A DNA stretch of 64,000 bases from Sulfurimonas sp. (GTDB taxonomy: Bacteria > Campylobacterota > Campylobacteria > Campylobacterales > Sulfurimonadaceae): positions 186,001 through 250,000 of the forward strand of contig JAKFWK010000003.1 in the NCBI GenBank assembly GCA_021732045.1, written 5' to 3'. The notes below the pieces were generated by a model, which was not told the origin of the DNA, made no database searches, and worked only from the letters and a program-made list of their open reading frames with translations. Position numbers and translations under genes: made by a program. Positions 35,662-44,903 of the stretch are shown in pieces (the stretch's first letter is position 1; every line of letters starts with the position of its first letter).

Positions 35662-36558
35662 ATGAATATAGATAGCGTAAGAGCAGAGAGAGAAAAATGG
35701 ATGGGATGGAAAAATATTGCTCCCATCCGTGAGCAGTTAAACGACCTTGAAGATGGTTCTTTTGAGGTCAATCTGGGTGATGCTATTGAGATTGGTGGAG
35801 AGTATAAAGATCTCTTGAAGCTTCGTGATATTGCAAAATCTATGATGCCATGGAGAAAAGGTCCATTTGTGCTTTTTGACACATATATAGATTCTGAGTG
35901 GAGAAGCAATGTCAAATACAATCTTCTTCGTAAACATTTTAATTTAAAAGATAAGAGAGTTGCCGATATAGGTTGCAACAATGGCTACTATATGTTTAGA
36001 ATGCAAGAAGATAAGCCAAAACTGCTCGTTGGTTTTGATCCATCGCCTCTATTTAAAACACAGTTTGATTTTATAAATCATTTTGTAAAGAGTAAAATTG
36101 TTTATGAACTACTTGGTGTTGAGCATCTGGAGTTTTACGAAAAAAAGTTTGATTTTATATTTTGTTTGGGTGTTTTGTATCACAGAAGCGATCCTATTGC
36201 GATGTTAAAATCACTCTATAAGGGATTAGAAAATAGTGGTGAAGTTATTTTAGACACATTTTATATAGAGGGCGAGGGCGAGTTTTGTTTATGTCCAGAG
36301 TCATCTTATTCAAAGATACCAAATGTCTATTTTGTTCCGACAATAAAAGCTCTTAAAAATTGGTGTAAAAGGGCTGGATTTAGTGGCTTTGAGGTTCTTG
36401 AGCGTTCTAAAACAGACTCAAATGAGCAGAGAAAAACTTCCTGGATTGAAGGCGAATCCCTAGAGAATTTTTTAGATGAAAATGATAAAACAAAAACAGT
36501 AGAGGGTTATGATGCCCCTGCTAGAGTCTATGTTAGACTTACTAAGGATAAGAAGTGA
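35662..36558 (+). CDS. cmoB: tRNA U34 carboxymethyltransferase
   Basis: A 298-residue SAM-type enzyme that uses carboxy-SAM to convert 5-hydroxyuridine to 5-carboxymethoxyuridine at tRNA wobble position 34. MPWRKGPF, the [18 protein letters not shown]-binding loop and [16 protein letters not shown] are CmoB hallmarks. CmoA is not in this window. It overlaps the thioesterase gene by four bases (GTGA). Confidence 0.95.
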   Translation: MNIDSVRAEREKWMGWKNIAPIREQLNDLEDGSFEVNLGDAIEIGGEYKDLLKLRDIAKSMMPWRKGPFVLFDTYIDSEWRSNVKYNLLRKHFNLKDKRVADIGCNNGYYMFRMQEDKPKLLVGFDPSPLFKTQFDFINHFVKSKIVYELLGVEHLEFYEKKFDFIFCLGVLYHRSDPIAMLKSLYKGLENSGEVILDTFYIEGEGEFCLCPESSYSKIPNVYFVPTIKALKNWCKRAGFSGFEVLERSKTDSNEQRKTSWIEGESLENFLDENDKTKTVEGYDAPARVYVRLTKDKK

Positions 36559-37046
36559 AATTAAAAAAAGATACTGAAGATGATATTGATTTAGATGAGT
36601 TGCATCTTGAGGAAACCTCTGGTAAAACAACCGTTCTTTTAAGAACTCACGAGAGAATAAATGGTGAGCTTTGTGGAGAGATTCAGAAAATGGAAGCTGG
36701 GTATGTTGAGCTCATGCTAACAACTGTTCCAGAGATGGTGGTTGATGAGCATGGCTTGGTTCATGCGGGATTTATTTTTAGTGCAGCGGATTATGCTGCA
36801 ATGCTTGCAGTAAATGAGAGAAATGTAGTTTTGGTTGGAAGTGAATGTCAGTTCTTATCACCTGTAAAAATTGGAAATATAGTAAATTTTACTGCTAAAG
36901 TTCGCCATAAAGAGGGGCGAAAAAGAAATGTGCATGTAGTTGGTTTTGTTTATGATATAAAAGTTTTTGAAGGTGAGTTTAAGACTGTAATCACAGAGAG
37001 ACATGTCCTAAAACTTAAACTTCTTGATGATGGTGATGCTCTATAG
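36555..37046 (+). CDS. Hotdog-fold acyl-CoA thioesterase
   Basis: A 163-residue hotdog protein of the PaaI/FapR-like group. The core [25 protein letters not shown], followed by [13 protein letters not shown] and the strand-rich end, fits a thioesterase acting on acyl-CoA or acyl-ACP. The substrate is unknown. GTG start overlapping cmoB. The N-terminal 15 residues are acidic and variable. Confidence 0.8.
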   Translation: MKLKKDTEDDIDLDELHLEETSGKTTVLLRTHERINGELCGEIQKMEAGYVELMLTTVPEMVVDEHGLVHAGFIFSAADYAAMLAVNERNVVLVGSECQFLSPVKIGNIVNFTAKVRHKEGRKRNVHVVGFVYDIKVFEGEFKTVITERHVLKLKLLDDGDAL

Positions 37047-37055
37047 TTAACTGCT

Positions 37056-37082
37056 CTAGGCTGGCAGAGTAACTAAGCCTAG
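37056..37082. terminator. Possible bidirectional terminator
   Basis: CTAGGCT (37056-37062) and AGCCTAG (37076-37082) form a perfect seven-base stem with a 13-base loop between the convergent thioesterase and cupin genes. The right arm overlaps the cupin stop codon. No long T-run follows on either strand, so the call is tentative. Confidence 0.4.
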
Positions 37083-37435
37083 CCAACTAAAACTATGGAG
37101 TCCTCTTTGTTTGGAACCAAACATAAAAAACTGTAACTCTCATCCCCTATGGTTTCGTAGCTATGAGAAACTCCTGCTGGAATTAAAAATATATCTCCAG
37201 CTTCAGCCGTTACTTTTTTATCACCTATTTGAACCAATGCAGAGCCAGAGATAACATACTGTTCATGTTCAATCGCATTCGTATGAAGTGGCATATGTCC
37301 ACCAGCTTCAATAATAAAATTGCGCATAGCGAAGTTTGGCGTCTCCTCTGAAGATAATAACATCTTCATTGATACCCCTTTACCTGCTTTTTGTGCCACT
37401 GCTTCAACTAAATTTAACTTTTTGTGTAGGTACAT
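37079..37435 (-). CDS. Cupin-domain protein
   Basis: A 118-residue single-domain cupin. Motif 1 (HTNAIEHEQYVISGSA, with metal-ligand His and Glu residues) and motif 2 (GDIFLIPAGVSHSYE) are intact, so a metal-binding beta barrel is likely. The role is unknown; many such proteins are small sensors or isomerases. Strong Shine-Dalgarno AGAGG before the ATG. Divergent from cysK. Confidence 0.88.
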   Translation of the reverse strand: MYLHKKLNLVEAVAQKAGKGVSMKMLLSSEETPNFAMRNFIIEAGGHMPLHTNAIEHEQYVISGSALVQIGDKKVTAEAGDIFLIPAGVSHSYETIGDESYSFLCLVPNKEDSIVLVG

Positions 37436-37446
37436 AATAGCCTCTT

Positions 37447-37454
37447 GTTATAAT
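37447..37454. promoter_or_regulatory. Shared divergent -10 element, cupin/cysK
   Basis: GTTATAAT provides TATAAT on the plus strand (37449-37454) for cysK and TATAAC on the minus strand for the cupin gene. The cupin start would be very near its transcription start. Inferred from sequence. Confidence 0.45.
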
Positions 37455-37479
37455 TTTTTTGGTAGCATAACATAAAAAT

Positions 37480-37514
37480 AATAGAGTTCTTTCATAAAAT
37501 AAATGAACTCTATT
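37480..37514 (+). promoter_or_regulatory. cysK leader inverted repeat
   Basis: AATAGAGTTC (37480-37489) and GAACTCTATT (37505-37514) are perfect 10-base inverted copies separated by 15 bases. With the plus-strand -10 at 37449, the repeat would lie in the cysK mRNA leader, or act as an operator just downstream of the promoter. A sulfur-responsive regulator (Rrf2-type at 47400 or the LysR at 39536) is a candidate binder, by inference only. Confidence 0.5.
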
Positions 37515-37536
37515 TAATAACTTTATAGGATTATTT

Positions 37537-38460
37537 ATGAAAATTGCAAAAAATATAACAGAACTTATCGGAAATACGCCACTTGTTAGATTGAACTGGG
37601 CATCTAATGAGAGCGGTGCAAATATAGTTGCAAAATGTGAATTTATGAACCCTACGAGTTCAGTTAAAGATAGAACCGCATTCAATATGATAAGACGAGT
37701 ACAGGAGAGTGGACTAATCACAAAAGAGACAACAATTATAGAGCCAACTAGTGGAAATACTGGTGTAGCGTTAGCGGCAAATTGTGCAGCGCAGGGTATA
37801 AAACTCATACTTACTATGCCAGAATCTATGAGTATGGAGAGAAGAAAACTATTAAAAGCATTTGGTGCAAAACTTGTATTAACTCCAGCCAAAGAGGGTA
37901 TGAGCGGAGCAATATCTAAAGCAGAGGAGCTTAGCCGTGAGATGCCAAACACCATAGTTCTTCAGCAGTTTAGCAATCCATCTAACCCAGAAATTCATGC
38001 GCTAACAACAGCAAGAGAGATCTTAGAAGACACAGATAAAAAAATTGATGTTTTTGTTGCTGCTGTTGGAACAGGCGGGACACTAAGTGGCACGGCAAAA
38101 GTTTTAAGGGATGAAATCCCATCTATTGCTATAATTGCGGTTGAGCCAAAGAGCTCAGCTGTTCTCTCTGGTGAAGCAGCTGGTGCACATGCTATTCAAG
38201 GGATTGGAGCTGGATTTATACCATCAATACTGGATACTGCAATTTATAGTGAAGTTATAAAAGTGAGCAATGAAGATGCGATAAATACAGCAAAAATGTT
38301 AGCGTTAAGAGAGGGTCTACTTGTTGGAATTTCTTCTGGAGCAAATGTTTATGCAGCGATGCAAATTGCTTCAAGAGTGGAGTTTAAAAATAAAACTATC
38401 GTCACGATTTTATGTGATACTGGCGAGAGATATCTAAGTACAGAACTTTTTGGTGAATAA
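37537..38460 (+). CDS. cysK: Cysteine synthase
   Basis: A 307-residue PLP enzyme, O-acetylserine (thiol)-lyase, joining sulfide to O-acetylserine. PLP lysine K44 is in NPTSSVKDRTAF, the substrate loop TSGNTGVALA is at about residues 68-77, and the phosphate loop GTGGTLSGTAK is present. The C-terminal end LCDTGERYLST is typical. Its leader contains a strong inverted repeat. It overlaps the next gene by 11 bases. Confidence 0.95.
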   Translation: MKIAKNITELIGNTPLVRLNWASNESGANIVAKCEFMNPTSSVKDRTAFNMIRRVQESGLITKETTIIEPTSGNTGVALAANCAAQGIKLILTMPESMSMERRKLLKAFGAKLVLTPAKEGMSGAISKAEELSREMPNTIVLQQFSNPSNPEIHALTTAREILEDTDKKIDVFVAAVGTGGTLSGTAKVLRDEIPSIAIIAVEPKSSAVLSGEAAGAHAIQGIGAGFIPSILDTAIYSEVIKVSNEDAINTAKMLALREGLLVGISSGANVYAAMQIASRVEFKNKTIVTILCDTGERYLSTELFGE

Positions 38461-39052
38461 AATCTTTTTTGAGACAATAAAGGCGGTTAATGGAAAAATA
38501 TACCATCTTGAGTATCATCAAAAAAGATATGAAAAAACATTGAACGATTTTAGTATAAAAATAAAATATGATTTAAGGAATTTTATAGATCCACCAAAAG
38601 ATGGAGTATATAGATGTCGATTGGTCTATGATATAACAAAATCTCCACATACAATATGCGTGACATATCATGAATATAAAAAAAGAGATATAAATTTATT
38701 GAGAATTATTAACTGTAATGATATAGATTATGGATATAAATATGAGAGTAGAAAAGAGCTTAACGACCTTTTTGAGCTTAGAGACAAGTGCGATGATATC
38801 TTGATAATTAGAGATGATTTAGTAACGGATACAACTATCGCAAATATTGCTTTTTGGGATGATGGCAAGTGGATTACGCCAAGAAAGCCACTGCTTATGG
38901 GAGTAACAAGGGCGAGACTGCTTGATGATGGTAAAATATTTGAAGCTGATATATACGCTGAAGATATTAAAAATTTTACAAAAGTAGCTCTTTTAAACGC
39001 CATGATAGATTTTGATATAATTATGCAAAATAAAAAGGATATATTTTGTTAG
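38450..39052 (+). CDS. Class IV aminotransferase / aminodeoxychorismate lyase-like (PabC)
   Basis: A 200-residue short fold-type IV PLP enzyme. FFETIKAVNGKIYHLEYH at the start and the central YKYESRKELNDLF segment, with the likely PLP lysine, match aminodeoxychorismate lyases that make p-aminobenzoate for folate; TTIANIAFW replaces the more usual ETSxxNIF. GTG start overlapping cysK. No pabB is next to it, so the folate role is inferred only. Confidence 0.75.
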   Translation: MVNKIFFETIKAVNGKIYHLEYHQKRYEKTLNDFSIKIKYDLRNFIDPPKDGVYRCRLVYDITKSPHTICVTYHEYKKRDINLLRIINCNDIDYGYKYESRKELNDLFELRDKCDDILIIRDDLVTDTTIANIAFWDDGKWITPRKPLLMGVTRARLLDDGKIFEADIYAEDIKNFTKVALLNAMIDFDIIMQNKKDIFC

Positions 39053-39504
39053 AGAGAATAATTGAAGATAAAAAATTTGCAAAACTGATGCAAAATAGTA
39101 TAGAAAAATTAGTAATTTATCTATTTGAGAGAGAGCAAAACTTTGGAGTGCTCTGTAAGATAGATAGAGTGGTATTTGATCCAGAGCTTCCAAAATCCAT
39201 AAAAGATGAGTTTAGATTAATGACACTCTTCTTTTTGGCAGGCTATACATTTGAGACAGCAAGAATTGTTGAGGATGATTTAGTTTTTGAGGCTGGTTTT
39301 GGAGCTGATAACTTTGGGAGTGTAGTGAGCGTTCCAATGGTAGATATTGTTCAGATTATTGTAGATGAGACACCAATTTTTATAAATTTATCAAACTATA
39401 AGCAAGAGACTAGCAAAGAAGCTAAAACAGATGTATGCGGAGTTGAGAACTCAATGACCTCTTTTTTATCAAATCCAGAGAATTCAAAATTTTTAAAAAA
39501 ATAA
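39046..39504 (+). CDS. Hypothetical protein, 152 residues
   Basis: A soluble alpha/beta protein beginning LERIIEDKKFAKLMQ, with no recognised motif. The start is TTG at 39046, overlapping the PabC-like stop by seven bases. The last 35 residues are polar. The stop codon lies inside a strong bidirectional terminator. It appears to be the last gene of the cysK unit; function unknown. Confidence 0.7.
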   Translation: MLERIIEDKKFAKLMQNSIEKLVIYLFEREQNFGVLCKIDRVVFDPELPKSIKDEFRLMTLFFLAGYTFETARIVEDDLVFEAGFGADNFGSVVSVPMVDIVQIIVDETPIFINLSNYKQETSKEAKTDVCGVENSMTSFLSNPENSKFLKK

Positions 39505-39531
39505 GTCAACAAAAATAAATTTTGTTGACTT
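39503..39531. terminator. Bidirectional intrinsic terminator
   Basis: AAGTCAACAAAA (39503-39514) pairs perfectly with TTTTGTTGACTT (39520-39531) over 12 bases with a five-base loop, between the convergent 152-residue gene and the LysR gene. A-rich and T-rich ends on both sides allow termination in either direction. It overlaps the plus-strand stop codon. Confidence 0.85.
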
Positions 39532-39535
39532 TTGC

Positions 39536-40438
39536 TTATATTTTATTTATGGATAGTAAAAATGTTACCACATTATCAACAAAAGCATCATGCTTTCTAT
39601 CTTTTAGGTATGCAATATAGAAACTTCTCTCTAGCTTGTAGTTTTTAAGTCTAGCTTCAAAAAGTCTACCCTCTTTTAACTCCTGAGCAATTACATGTCT
39701 TGACATAACCGATACAATTGGTCTCTCGCTATTTCTATCTGCAAACATTATTGCTTCTTTTATTGCAGTTGGGCTTCCTAAAATACCTAGTACATTGAAG
39801 TTACTACACTGAACTTCCATCTCCTCAAAAGCCTCGCTTGTAAGTTTTCTGGTATGTGAATTTTCATCCCTGCAAATCCAGTCAAAACATAGCAAATCAT
39901 CAGCCGATAGATGCTTTTTGATTGGTTGATTTGAAAATACAACCAACTCATCCACAACCCACTCTCTATATGTGATTCCATCTCTAAAGACCGGAGATTC
40001 AACAAGAGCTAAATCTATTTTTTTATCTTCGAGTTGGTCTATGACCTCTGCTGATAAAGCAACATTCATGTAGATATTGTTGTTGATTCTTTTTTTGATT
40101 TCACCAAGATAGTTTGGAAGTATGTAGTTACCAATTGCATTTGATGAGCCAATAGAGAAAGTAAAATCTTTGTTGATGATTTTAAGTAAATCTTTCTCAC
40201 TGCTCAATATTGCTTTTTCAAGTCTCGTAGCAATTCTATATAGATCCTCGCCCTCTTTTGTTAAAATAATCCCATTTTTCTTTCTATCAACAACTTTCGT
40301 GCCAAGATACTCTTCTATAAATTTTATCTGCTGCGTAACTGCTGGTTGAGATATGCCAAGTTTTGCTGAGGCTTTTGAAAAACTCTTCCCTTTGATAACC
40401 ATTAAAAAAGTCTCTAATTTAGCGAAATCGTTTAGCAT
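39536..40438 (-). CDS. LysR-type transcriptional regulator
   Basis: A 300-residue regulator with the N-terminal winged helix (LETFLMVIKGKSFSKASAKLGISQPAVTQQIKFIEE) and a periplasmic-binding-like effector domain (about 90-295). It resembles the CysB/CbbR group only broadly; the effector is not predictable. The position beside the cysK unit makes a sulfur link possible. The divergent 132-base gap has LysR-style T-N11-A sites and a symmetric -10. Confidence 0.93.
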   Translation of the reverse strand: MLNDFAKLETFLMVIKGKSFSKASAKLGISQPAVTQQIKFIEEYLGTKVVDRKKNGIILTKEGEDLYRIATRLEKAILSSEKDLLKIINKDFTFSIGSSNAIGNYILPNYLGEIKKRINNNIYMNVALSAEVIDQLEDKKIDLALVESPVFRDGITYREWVVDELVVFSNQPIKKHLSADDLLCFDWICRDENSHTRKLTSEAFEEMEVQCSNFNVLGILGSPTAIKEAIMFADRNSERPIVSVMSRHVIAQELKEGRLFEARLKNYKLERSFYIAYLKDRKHDAFVDNVVTFLLSINKI

Positions 40439-40481
40439 AATAATTCCTATAAGTTCAAATAATAAGTAAAAGTATAACTGA

Positions 40482-40493
40482 TAATTATAATTA
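40482..40493. promoter_or_regulatory. Palindromic -10 upstream of the LysR gene
   Basis: TAATTATAATTA is a perfect 12-base palindrome with TATAAT on both strands, about 45 bases before the LysR start. Plus-strand use would add a second start for the helicase gene, whose nearer -10 is at 40533-40538. Confidence 0.4.
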
Positions 40494-40514
40494 AAGCAAT
40501 AGTTCTGTAATAAC

Positions 40515-40538
40515 TTATATCTTTTTTTTAGATATAAT
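40515..40538 (+). promoter_or_regulatory. Helicase promoter with overlapping inverted repeat
   Basis: TTATATC (40515-40521) and GATATAA (40531-40537) form a seven-base inverted repeat around a nine-base loop, and TATAAT (40533-40538) lies in the right arm. This is a candidate -10 for the helicase gene with a possible operator overlapping it. Confidence 0.4.
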
Positions 40539-40570
40539 AAAACAAATTAAATATTATGTAATGGTAAAAA

Positions 40571-42619
40571 ATGGAAAAAATTTTTGGAAAATTAAACAAT
40601 TCGCAGACAGAGGCCATCAGAAAATCTGAGGGTCCAGTTTTAATATTAGCTGGAGCTGGAAGCGGCAAGACTACCACTATTGTCTCTCGTCTAGCTTATC
40701 TCGTAGAAGTACTCGGAATTCCTGCGTCAAACACTCTTACTCTTACTTTTACAAATAAAGCCGCCAAAGAGATGCGCGAGCGCTCCAATGAGATGATGAG
40801 TGACGCCTCTTACCCACCACTACTGTGTACTTTCCATAAATTTGGTCTGCTTTTTTTAAAATTCAACATCCATCTTCTTGGCAGAGAAAACAATTTTGTA
40901 GTAATAGATACAGATGATAAGAAAAAAATTATAAAAAAAATAAATGCCGAGTTAGCAACGCCGTTAATAGCGAGTGAGATTTCAAGATACAAAAACTCGC
41001 TACTAACCCCAGATGATGCTTATAAGCAAGCAGAATTTTTTAACTATCAACAAATTGCAAAAGTGTATGAAGAGTATGAAGCTTATCTGCTGGAGAATAA
41101 TCTTGTGGATTTTGATGATCTGATTGCTCTGACATATAGACTTTTAGATGAAAATCCAGATCTAGCAAACGCAACCTCGCTCAAATACCGCTACATTATG
41201 GTTGATGAGTACCAAGATACAAATGAGTTGCAGCTAAAACTTCTACAAAAACTTTGTAGTGCTCACAACAATATCTGTGTGGTTGGAGATGATGATCAGA
41301 GTATTTATGGCTGGCGTGGGGCTCATGTAAGAAATATCATAGAGTTTGATCAAGATTTCATAGGCACTTCAGTTTTTAAACTTCAAGAGAACTACCGCTC
41401 AAAAGAGCCAATTCTTAAAGTTGCAAACTCTTTAATAGAGCATAATCGTTCAAGACTATCAAAGCAGCTTATTCCGACTCGTGGAAGTGGTGAAGAGGTC
41501 ATTGTTTTAAACTCAAATGATGAAAGTGAAGAGGCAAGAAAAATAGCTCTAAAAATCACAAAACTTCTAAACTCTGGTGTAAGAGCGCGGGATATAGTGA
41601 TACTTTATAGAGTCAATGTTTTAAGTCGCTCTGTTGAAGAGGGACTTAATCGTTCCGGTATAAACTACAAACTTGTTGGCGGATTACGCTTTTATGATAG
41701 AGCAGAGATAAAAGATTTGATTAGCTACATAAGAGTTATAACAAATTTTCATGATGATTTTTCATTTAAACGCATAGTCAATAAACCAAAAAGAGGATTA
41801 GGAAAAGCGAGTGTAGATAAGCTAGAGTTAGCGGCTCACGCAAATAATACATCGATATTTGAGTATATCAAAAAAGTGCCGATTGCTGATTTGGAAGCTC
41901 TTATAAAAGCCAAAAACGCAAAAACTGTTAAAAAATTTATCAAAGATATACAGGCTGTTGCAAAAACGGTTAATGAGTCGGTTTATAACTTTATAGATAC
42001 ACTAGAAGATACTTTTAGCCTTAAAACTATCTACAAGGGCATGCCAGATGAGGTAGAGAAAATTTTAAATATGGATGAGTTTTATGGACTTTTCAGAGAT
42101 TTTGTCAAAAACCATCCTGAATCATCTCTAGATGAATTTTTAAATGAACTAACTCTCCAAAGTGATCAAGATCAGGTTGAGGGAGAGAGTATATACATGA
42201 TGAGCATCCATGCCTCAAAAGGTTTGGAGTTTGATCATATATTTGTCATAGGGCTGGAAGAGGGATTTTTGCCTCTGCTTGGCGATGGTAGCAACCTTGA
42301 AGAGGAGAGAAGGCTTGGCTATGTTGCGATTACAAGGGCAAAAGAGACTTTGACTCTCTCTCATGCTGGTAGTAGATTTTACAAAGGACGAAGAAGCGAA
42401 CTTCAAAAAAGTCGATTTTTCAACGAAGCTGGACTTTGCGAAGGCTCTTTGATAGTTGAGAAAAACAGTGCTTTTAAAAAAGGAGATCTTGTTCGTCATA
42501 AAATCTTTGGAACTGGCAGAGTAAGTGGCGTTAGCAAGGCAGGTAGAGAAGTTAAGCTAAGTATCAATTTCGCAGGAACACCACGAGATATTTTGGCATC
42601 ATTTGTTGAGAAGTTATGA
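40571..42619 (+). CDS. UvrD/Rep/PcrA-type ATP-dependent DNA helicase
   Basis: A 682-residue superfamily 1A 3'-5' helicase for DNA repair or replication restart. Walker A LAGAGSGKTTT (about 26-36), motif Ia LTFTNKAAKEM, DEYQDTN (motif II), GDDDQSIYGWRG, and late motifs HASKGLEFDHIF and YVAITRAKETL are complete. The C-terminal tail (KGDLVRHKIFGTGRVSGVSK) is a Tudor-like RNA-polymerase-binding element of PcrA/UvrD. It overlaps truB by four bases. Confidence 0.95.
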   Translation: MEKIFGKLNNSQTEAIRKSEGPVLILAGAGSGKTTTIVSRLAYLVEVLGIPASNTLTLTFTNKAAKEMRERSNEMMSDASYPPLLCTFHKFGLLFLKFNIHLLGRENNFVVIDTDDKKKIIKKINAELATPLIASEISRYKNSLLTPDDAYKQAEFFNYQQIAKVYEEYEAYLLENNLVDFDDLIALTYRLLDENPDLANATSLKYRYIMVDEYQDTNELQLKLLQKLCSAHNNICVVGDDDQSIYGWRGAHVRNIIEFDQDFIGTSVFKLQENYRSKEPILKVANSLIEHNRSRLSKQLIPTRGSGEEVIVLNSNDESEEARKIALKITKLLNSGVRARDIVILYRVNVLSRSVEEGLNRSGINYKLVGGLRFYDRAEIKDLISYIRVITNFHDDFSFKRIVNKPKRGLGKASVDKLELAAHANNTSIFEYIKKVPIADLEALIKAKNAKTVKKFIKDIQAVAKTVNESVYNFIDTLEDTFSLKTIYKGMPDEVEKILNMDEFYGLFRDFVKNHPESSLDEFLNELTLQSDQDQVEGESIYMMSIHASKGLEFDHIFVIGLEEGFLPLLGDGSNLEEERRLGYVAITRAKETLTLSHAGSRFYKGRRSELQKSRFFNEAGLCEGSLIVEKNSAFKKGDLVRHKIFGTGRVSGVSKAGREVKLSINFAGTPRDILASFVEKL

Positions 42620-43437
42620 ACAGACTCTTTGTTGCGTACAAGCCAACAAATATTGGCTCAAATCTTTTTTTATCAAAAATAAAACGAAAATACGGCGTAA
42701 AAAAGGCTGGTTTCTCTGGAACTCTTGATCCATTTGCAAAAGGTGTGCTTCTAGTTGGTTTTGGAACCTACACAAAGCTATTTCGTTTTTTAAATAAAAC
42801 GCCAAAAGTGTATCGTGCAACCCTTTGGCTGGGCGCAAAGAGCGATACGCTGGACCTAGAGATGATAGAGAGCGTTGAGATTTTAAAAGAGTTTGACCGA
42901 GAGAGAGTTGAGTCTGCTGTCAAATCTTTAGAAGGCGAACTTAAGTACGATCCGCCAATATTTAGTGCAAAGCGTATAGATGGGCAAAGAGCGTACGACT
43001 TAGCAAGAGCTGGTAAAGAGTTTACGCTAAACAAAATAGACTCAACTATCTACGAGACGAAGCTCATTAGCTATTGCCATCCATTTGTAACCTTTGAAGC
43101 CACTGTTTCAGAGGGGACATATATCCGCTCACTTGGTAAAATCATAGCAACTAGACTTGGATTGGATTCTGGAAGTCTTAGTGCCTTGGAGAGACTAAGA
43201 GAGGGACAATTTCGCTACAATGATGAGGAAATTTTAGACATCAAAAAATCTCTAAATATGTCACAAAATTTTTATATAGGTAATAGTGATAACCTAAAAT
43301 ATGGAAGAGTTCTTGCTTTAGAGGATTTAAAAACTAAAGAAGATGGGTATTATTGGCTTGAAAATGAGGACGCTATCTCGATTATAAGGGTAGTTGACAG
43401 AGAAGTAAAATACGAATTAGGCAGGATTAAATGTTAG
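42616..43437 (+). CDS. truB: tRNA pseudouridine-55 synthase
   Basis: A 273-residue enzyme that makes pseudouridine at tRNA position 55. Catalytic Asp38 is in FSGTLDPFAKGVLLVG, with KVYRATLWLG and the GTYIRSLGK motif further on. Slightly shorter than the E. coli enzyme. It overlaps csrA by seven bases, part of a truB-csrA-ispE-smpB chain. Confidence 0.95.
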   Translation: MNRLFVAYKPTNIGSNLFLSKIKRKYGVKKAGFSGTLDPFAKGVLLVGFGTYTKLFRFLNKTPKVYRATLWLGAKSDTLDLEMIESVEILKEFDRERVESAVKSLEGELKYDPPIFSAKRIDGQRAYDLARAGKEFTLNKIDSTIYETKLISYCHPFVTFEATVSEGTYIRSLGKIIATRLGLDSGSLSALERLREGQFRYNDEEILDIKKSLNMSQNFYIGNSDNLKYGRVLALEDLKTKEDGYYWLENEDAISIIRVVDREVKYELGRIKC

Positions 43438-43661
43438 TATTGGCTAGAAAATTGGATGAGTCGATTGTTTTGGACGGCGACATAATCATAAAAATCATAT
43501 CTATTGATAAGGGTGTTGTAAAGATTGGCATAGATGCTCCAAAAAATATCTCTATTGTCAGAAGTGAACTGCTTGATGATGTGAAAGATGCAAACATTGC
43601 TTCTTCTAAAGAGATGACGCCGGATGAGTTAAACCTTTTAAGTTCTTTTATCAAAAAATAG
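43431..43661 (+). CDS. csrA: Carbon storage regulator CsrA
   Basis: A 76-residue RNA-binding dimer that blocks or protects mRNAs at GGA sites, controlling motility and metabolism. LVLARKLDESIVLDGDIIIKI and the VKIGIDAPKNISIVRSEL core are typical. In Campylobacter relatives CsrA controls flagellin mRNA with FliW; fliW is not in this window. Overlaps truB and is four bases from ispE. Confidence 0.96.
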   Translation: MLVLARKLDESIVLDGDIIIKIISIDKGVVKIGIDAPKNISIVRSELLDDVKDANIASSKEMTPDELNLLSSFIKK

Positions 43662-43665
43662 TATT

Positions 43666-44451
43666 ATGAATAACTATAGAGCCTATGCTAAAGTAAATAT
43701 CTTTTTGAAAATAACTGGTAAAAGAGATGCTTATCATGAGATAATCTCAAGGTTTATTAGAGTAAATTCGCTTTATGATGAGCTTTGGTTTGAGGCAAAA
43801 CAAGAGAGTGATGAGTTTATGATAGTTGGCGATTTTTCCTGCACAACTGAGCAAAATACGATATATAAAGCATACAGAGCGCTACTAGATGTAACCTTGT
43901 CGCAACCTCTTATAGACTTTATGAAAAAAAATGCCATTCATGTAGAGAAAAAAATCCCAGCGTTCGCAGGGCTTGGTGGTGGAAGTAGTGATGCAGCAAC
44001 ATATCTAAAAATGTGCAACGAAATCCTAGCTCTTGGGCTAAGTAGAGATGAGTTAGCTGTTATTGGTTCAAACATTGGAGCAGATGTTGCATTTTTTGTT
44101 TATGATTATGAGAGTGCAAATGTAAGCGGAATCGGAGAAATCGTAGAAGAGTTTAAAGAAGATGCGCTTGATTTTGAGATATATACTCCAAAATTAGAGA
44201 TAAGCACACCTAGGGTTTACAAAGCGTATAGAGAAAATTTTTATGCTCCTGTAGATGATACTAAAGTGCAAGAGTTAAAAAAAATGAGCTCTTTAGAGGT
44301 GCTCGAAAGCATGAGTGCAGACGAAGCAAACGACCTTTTTAAGCCTGCTCTTTATGAGTATAGCGAGTTAAAGAGTTATGTAAAAGATGGATACTATTTT
44401 AGCGGCAGCGGAAGCAGTTTTTTTAAAGCAAAAGACAAAAGAGAGAGATAA
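43666..44451 (+). CDS. ispE: 4-diphosphocytidyl-2-C-methylerythritol kinase
   Basis: A 261-residue GHMP kinase of the MEP isoprenoid pathway. The N-terminal [15 protein letters not shown] and the glycine-rich [17 protein letters not shown] (about 100-117) are diagnostic, and FSGSGSSFF marks the C-terminal GHMP motif. Overlaps smpB by one base. Shares the pathway with dxs at 12.2 kb. Confidence 0.95.
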   Translation: MNNYRAYAKVNIFLKITGKRDAYHEIISRFIRVNSLYDELWFEAKQESDEFMIVGDFSCTTEQNTIYKAYRALLDVTLSQPLIDFMKKNAIHVEKKIPAFAGLGGGSSDAATYLKMCNEILALGLSRDELAVIGSNIGADVAFFVYDYESANVSGIGEIVEEFKEDALDFEIYTPKLEISTPRVYKAYRENFYAPVDDTKVQELKKMSSLEVLESMSADEANDLFKPALYEYSELKSYVKDGYYFSGSGSSFFKAKDKRER

Positions 44452-44903
44452 TGGGCGAGACAATAGCAAAAAATAAAAAAGCCTTTTTTGACTATTTTAT
44501 AGAAGAGAAATATGAAGCAGGCTTGGTTCTTCAGGGAAGCGAAGTTAAGGGTATCAGGGCTTCAAGAGTAAACATAAAAGATAGTTTTATCCGTTTTATA
44601 AAAGGCGAAGCGATACTTTTTAATGCTCACATAGGAAGACTTGAGACAACACATCACTTCTACACACATGAAGAAAGAGGAAGTAGAAAACTGCTTCTTC
44701 ATAAAAAAGAGATTGCTAAACTGATAAAAGCGGTTGAGAGAGATGGGTACACTATTGTGCCACTTCAACTCTACTTTAATGATAGAAATATCGTAAAGAT
44801 TCAGATAGCAATCGCAAAAGGAAAACAGCTGCATGATAAGAGAAATGACCTCAAAGAAAAAGATATGAAGCGAGATGTCGCTAGAAGTTTAAAGGATATT
44901 TAA
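44451..44903 (+). CDS. smpB: SsrA-binding protein
   Basis: A 150-residue tmRNA-binding protein for rescue of stalled ribosomes. [44 protein letters not shown] core ([17 protein letters not shown]) and the C-terminal [16 protein letters not shown] tail that enters the mRNA channel are all present. The ssrA gene itself is not in this window. Adjacent by one-base overlap to ispE and to the TPR gene. Confidence 0.97.
   Translation: MGETIAKNKKAFFDYFIEEKYEAGLVLQGSEVKGIRASRVNIKDSFIRFIKGEAILFNAHIGRLETTHHFYTHEERGSRKLLLHKKEIAKLIKAVERDGYTIVPLQLYFNDRNIVKIQIAIAKGKQLHDKRNDLKEKDMKRDVARSLKDI

Noticed and set aside
37404..37955. A 183-codon open frame antisense to cysK
   Set aside because: Covers the start of cysK and the promoter region; no motif, and cysK is certain.
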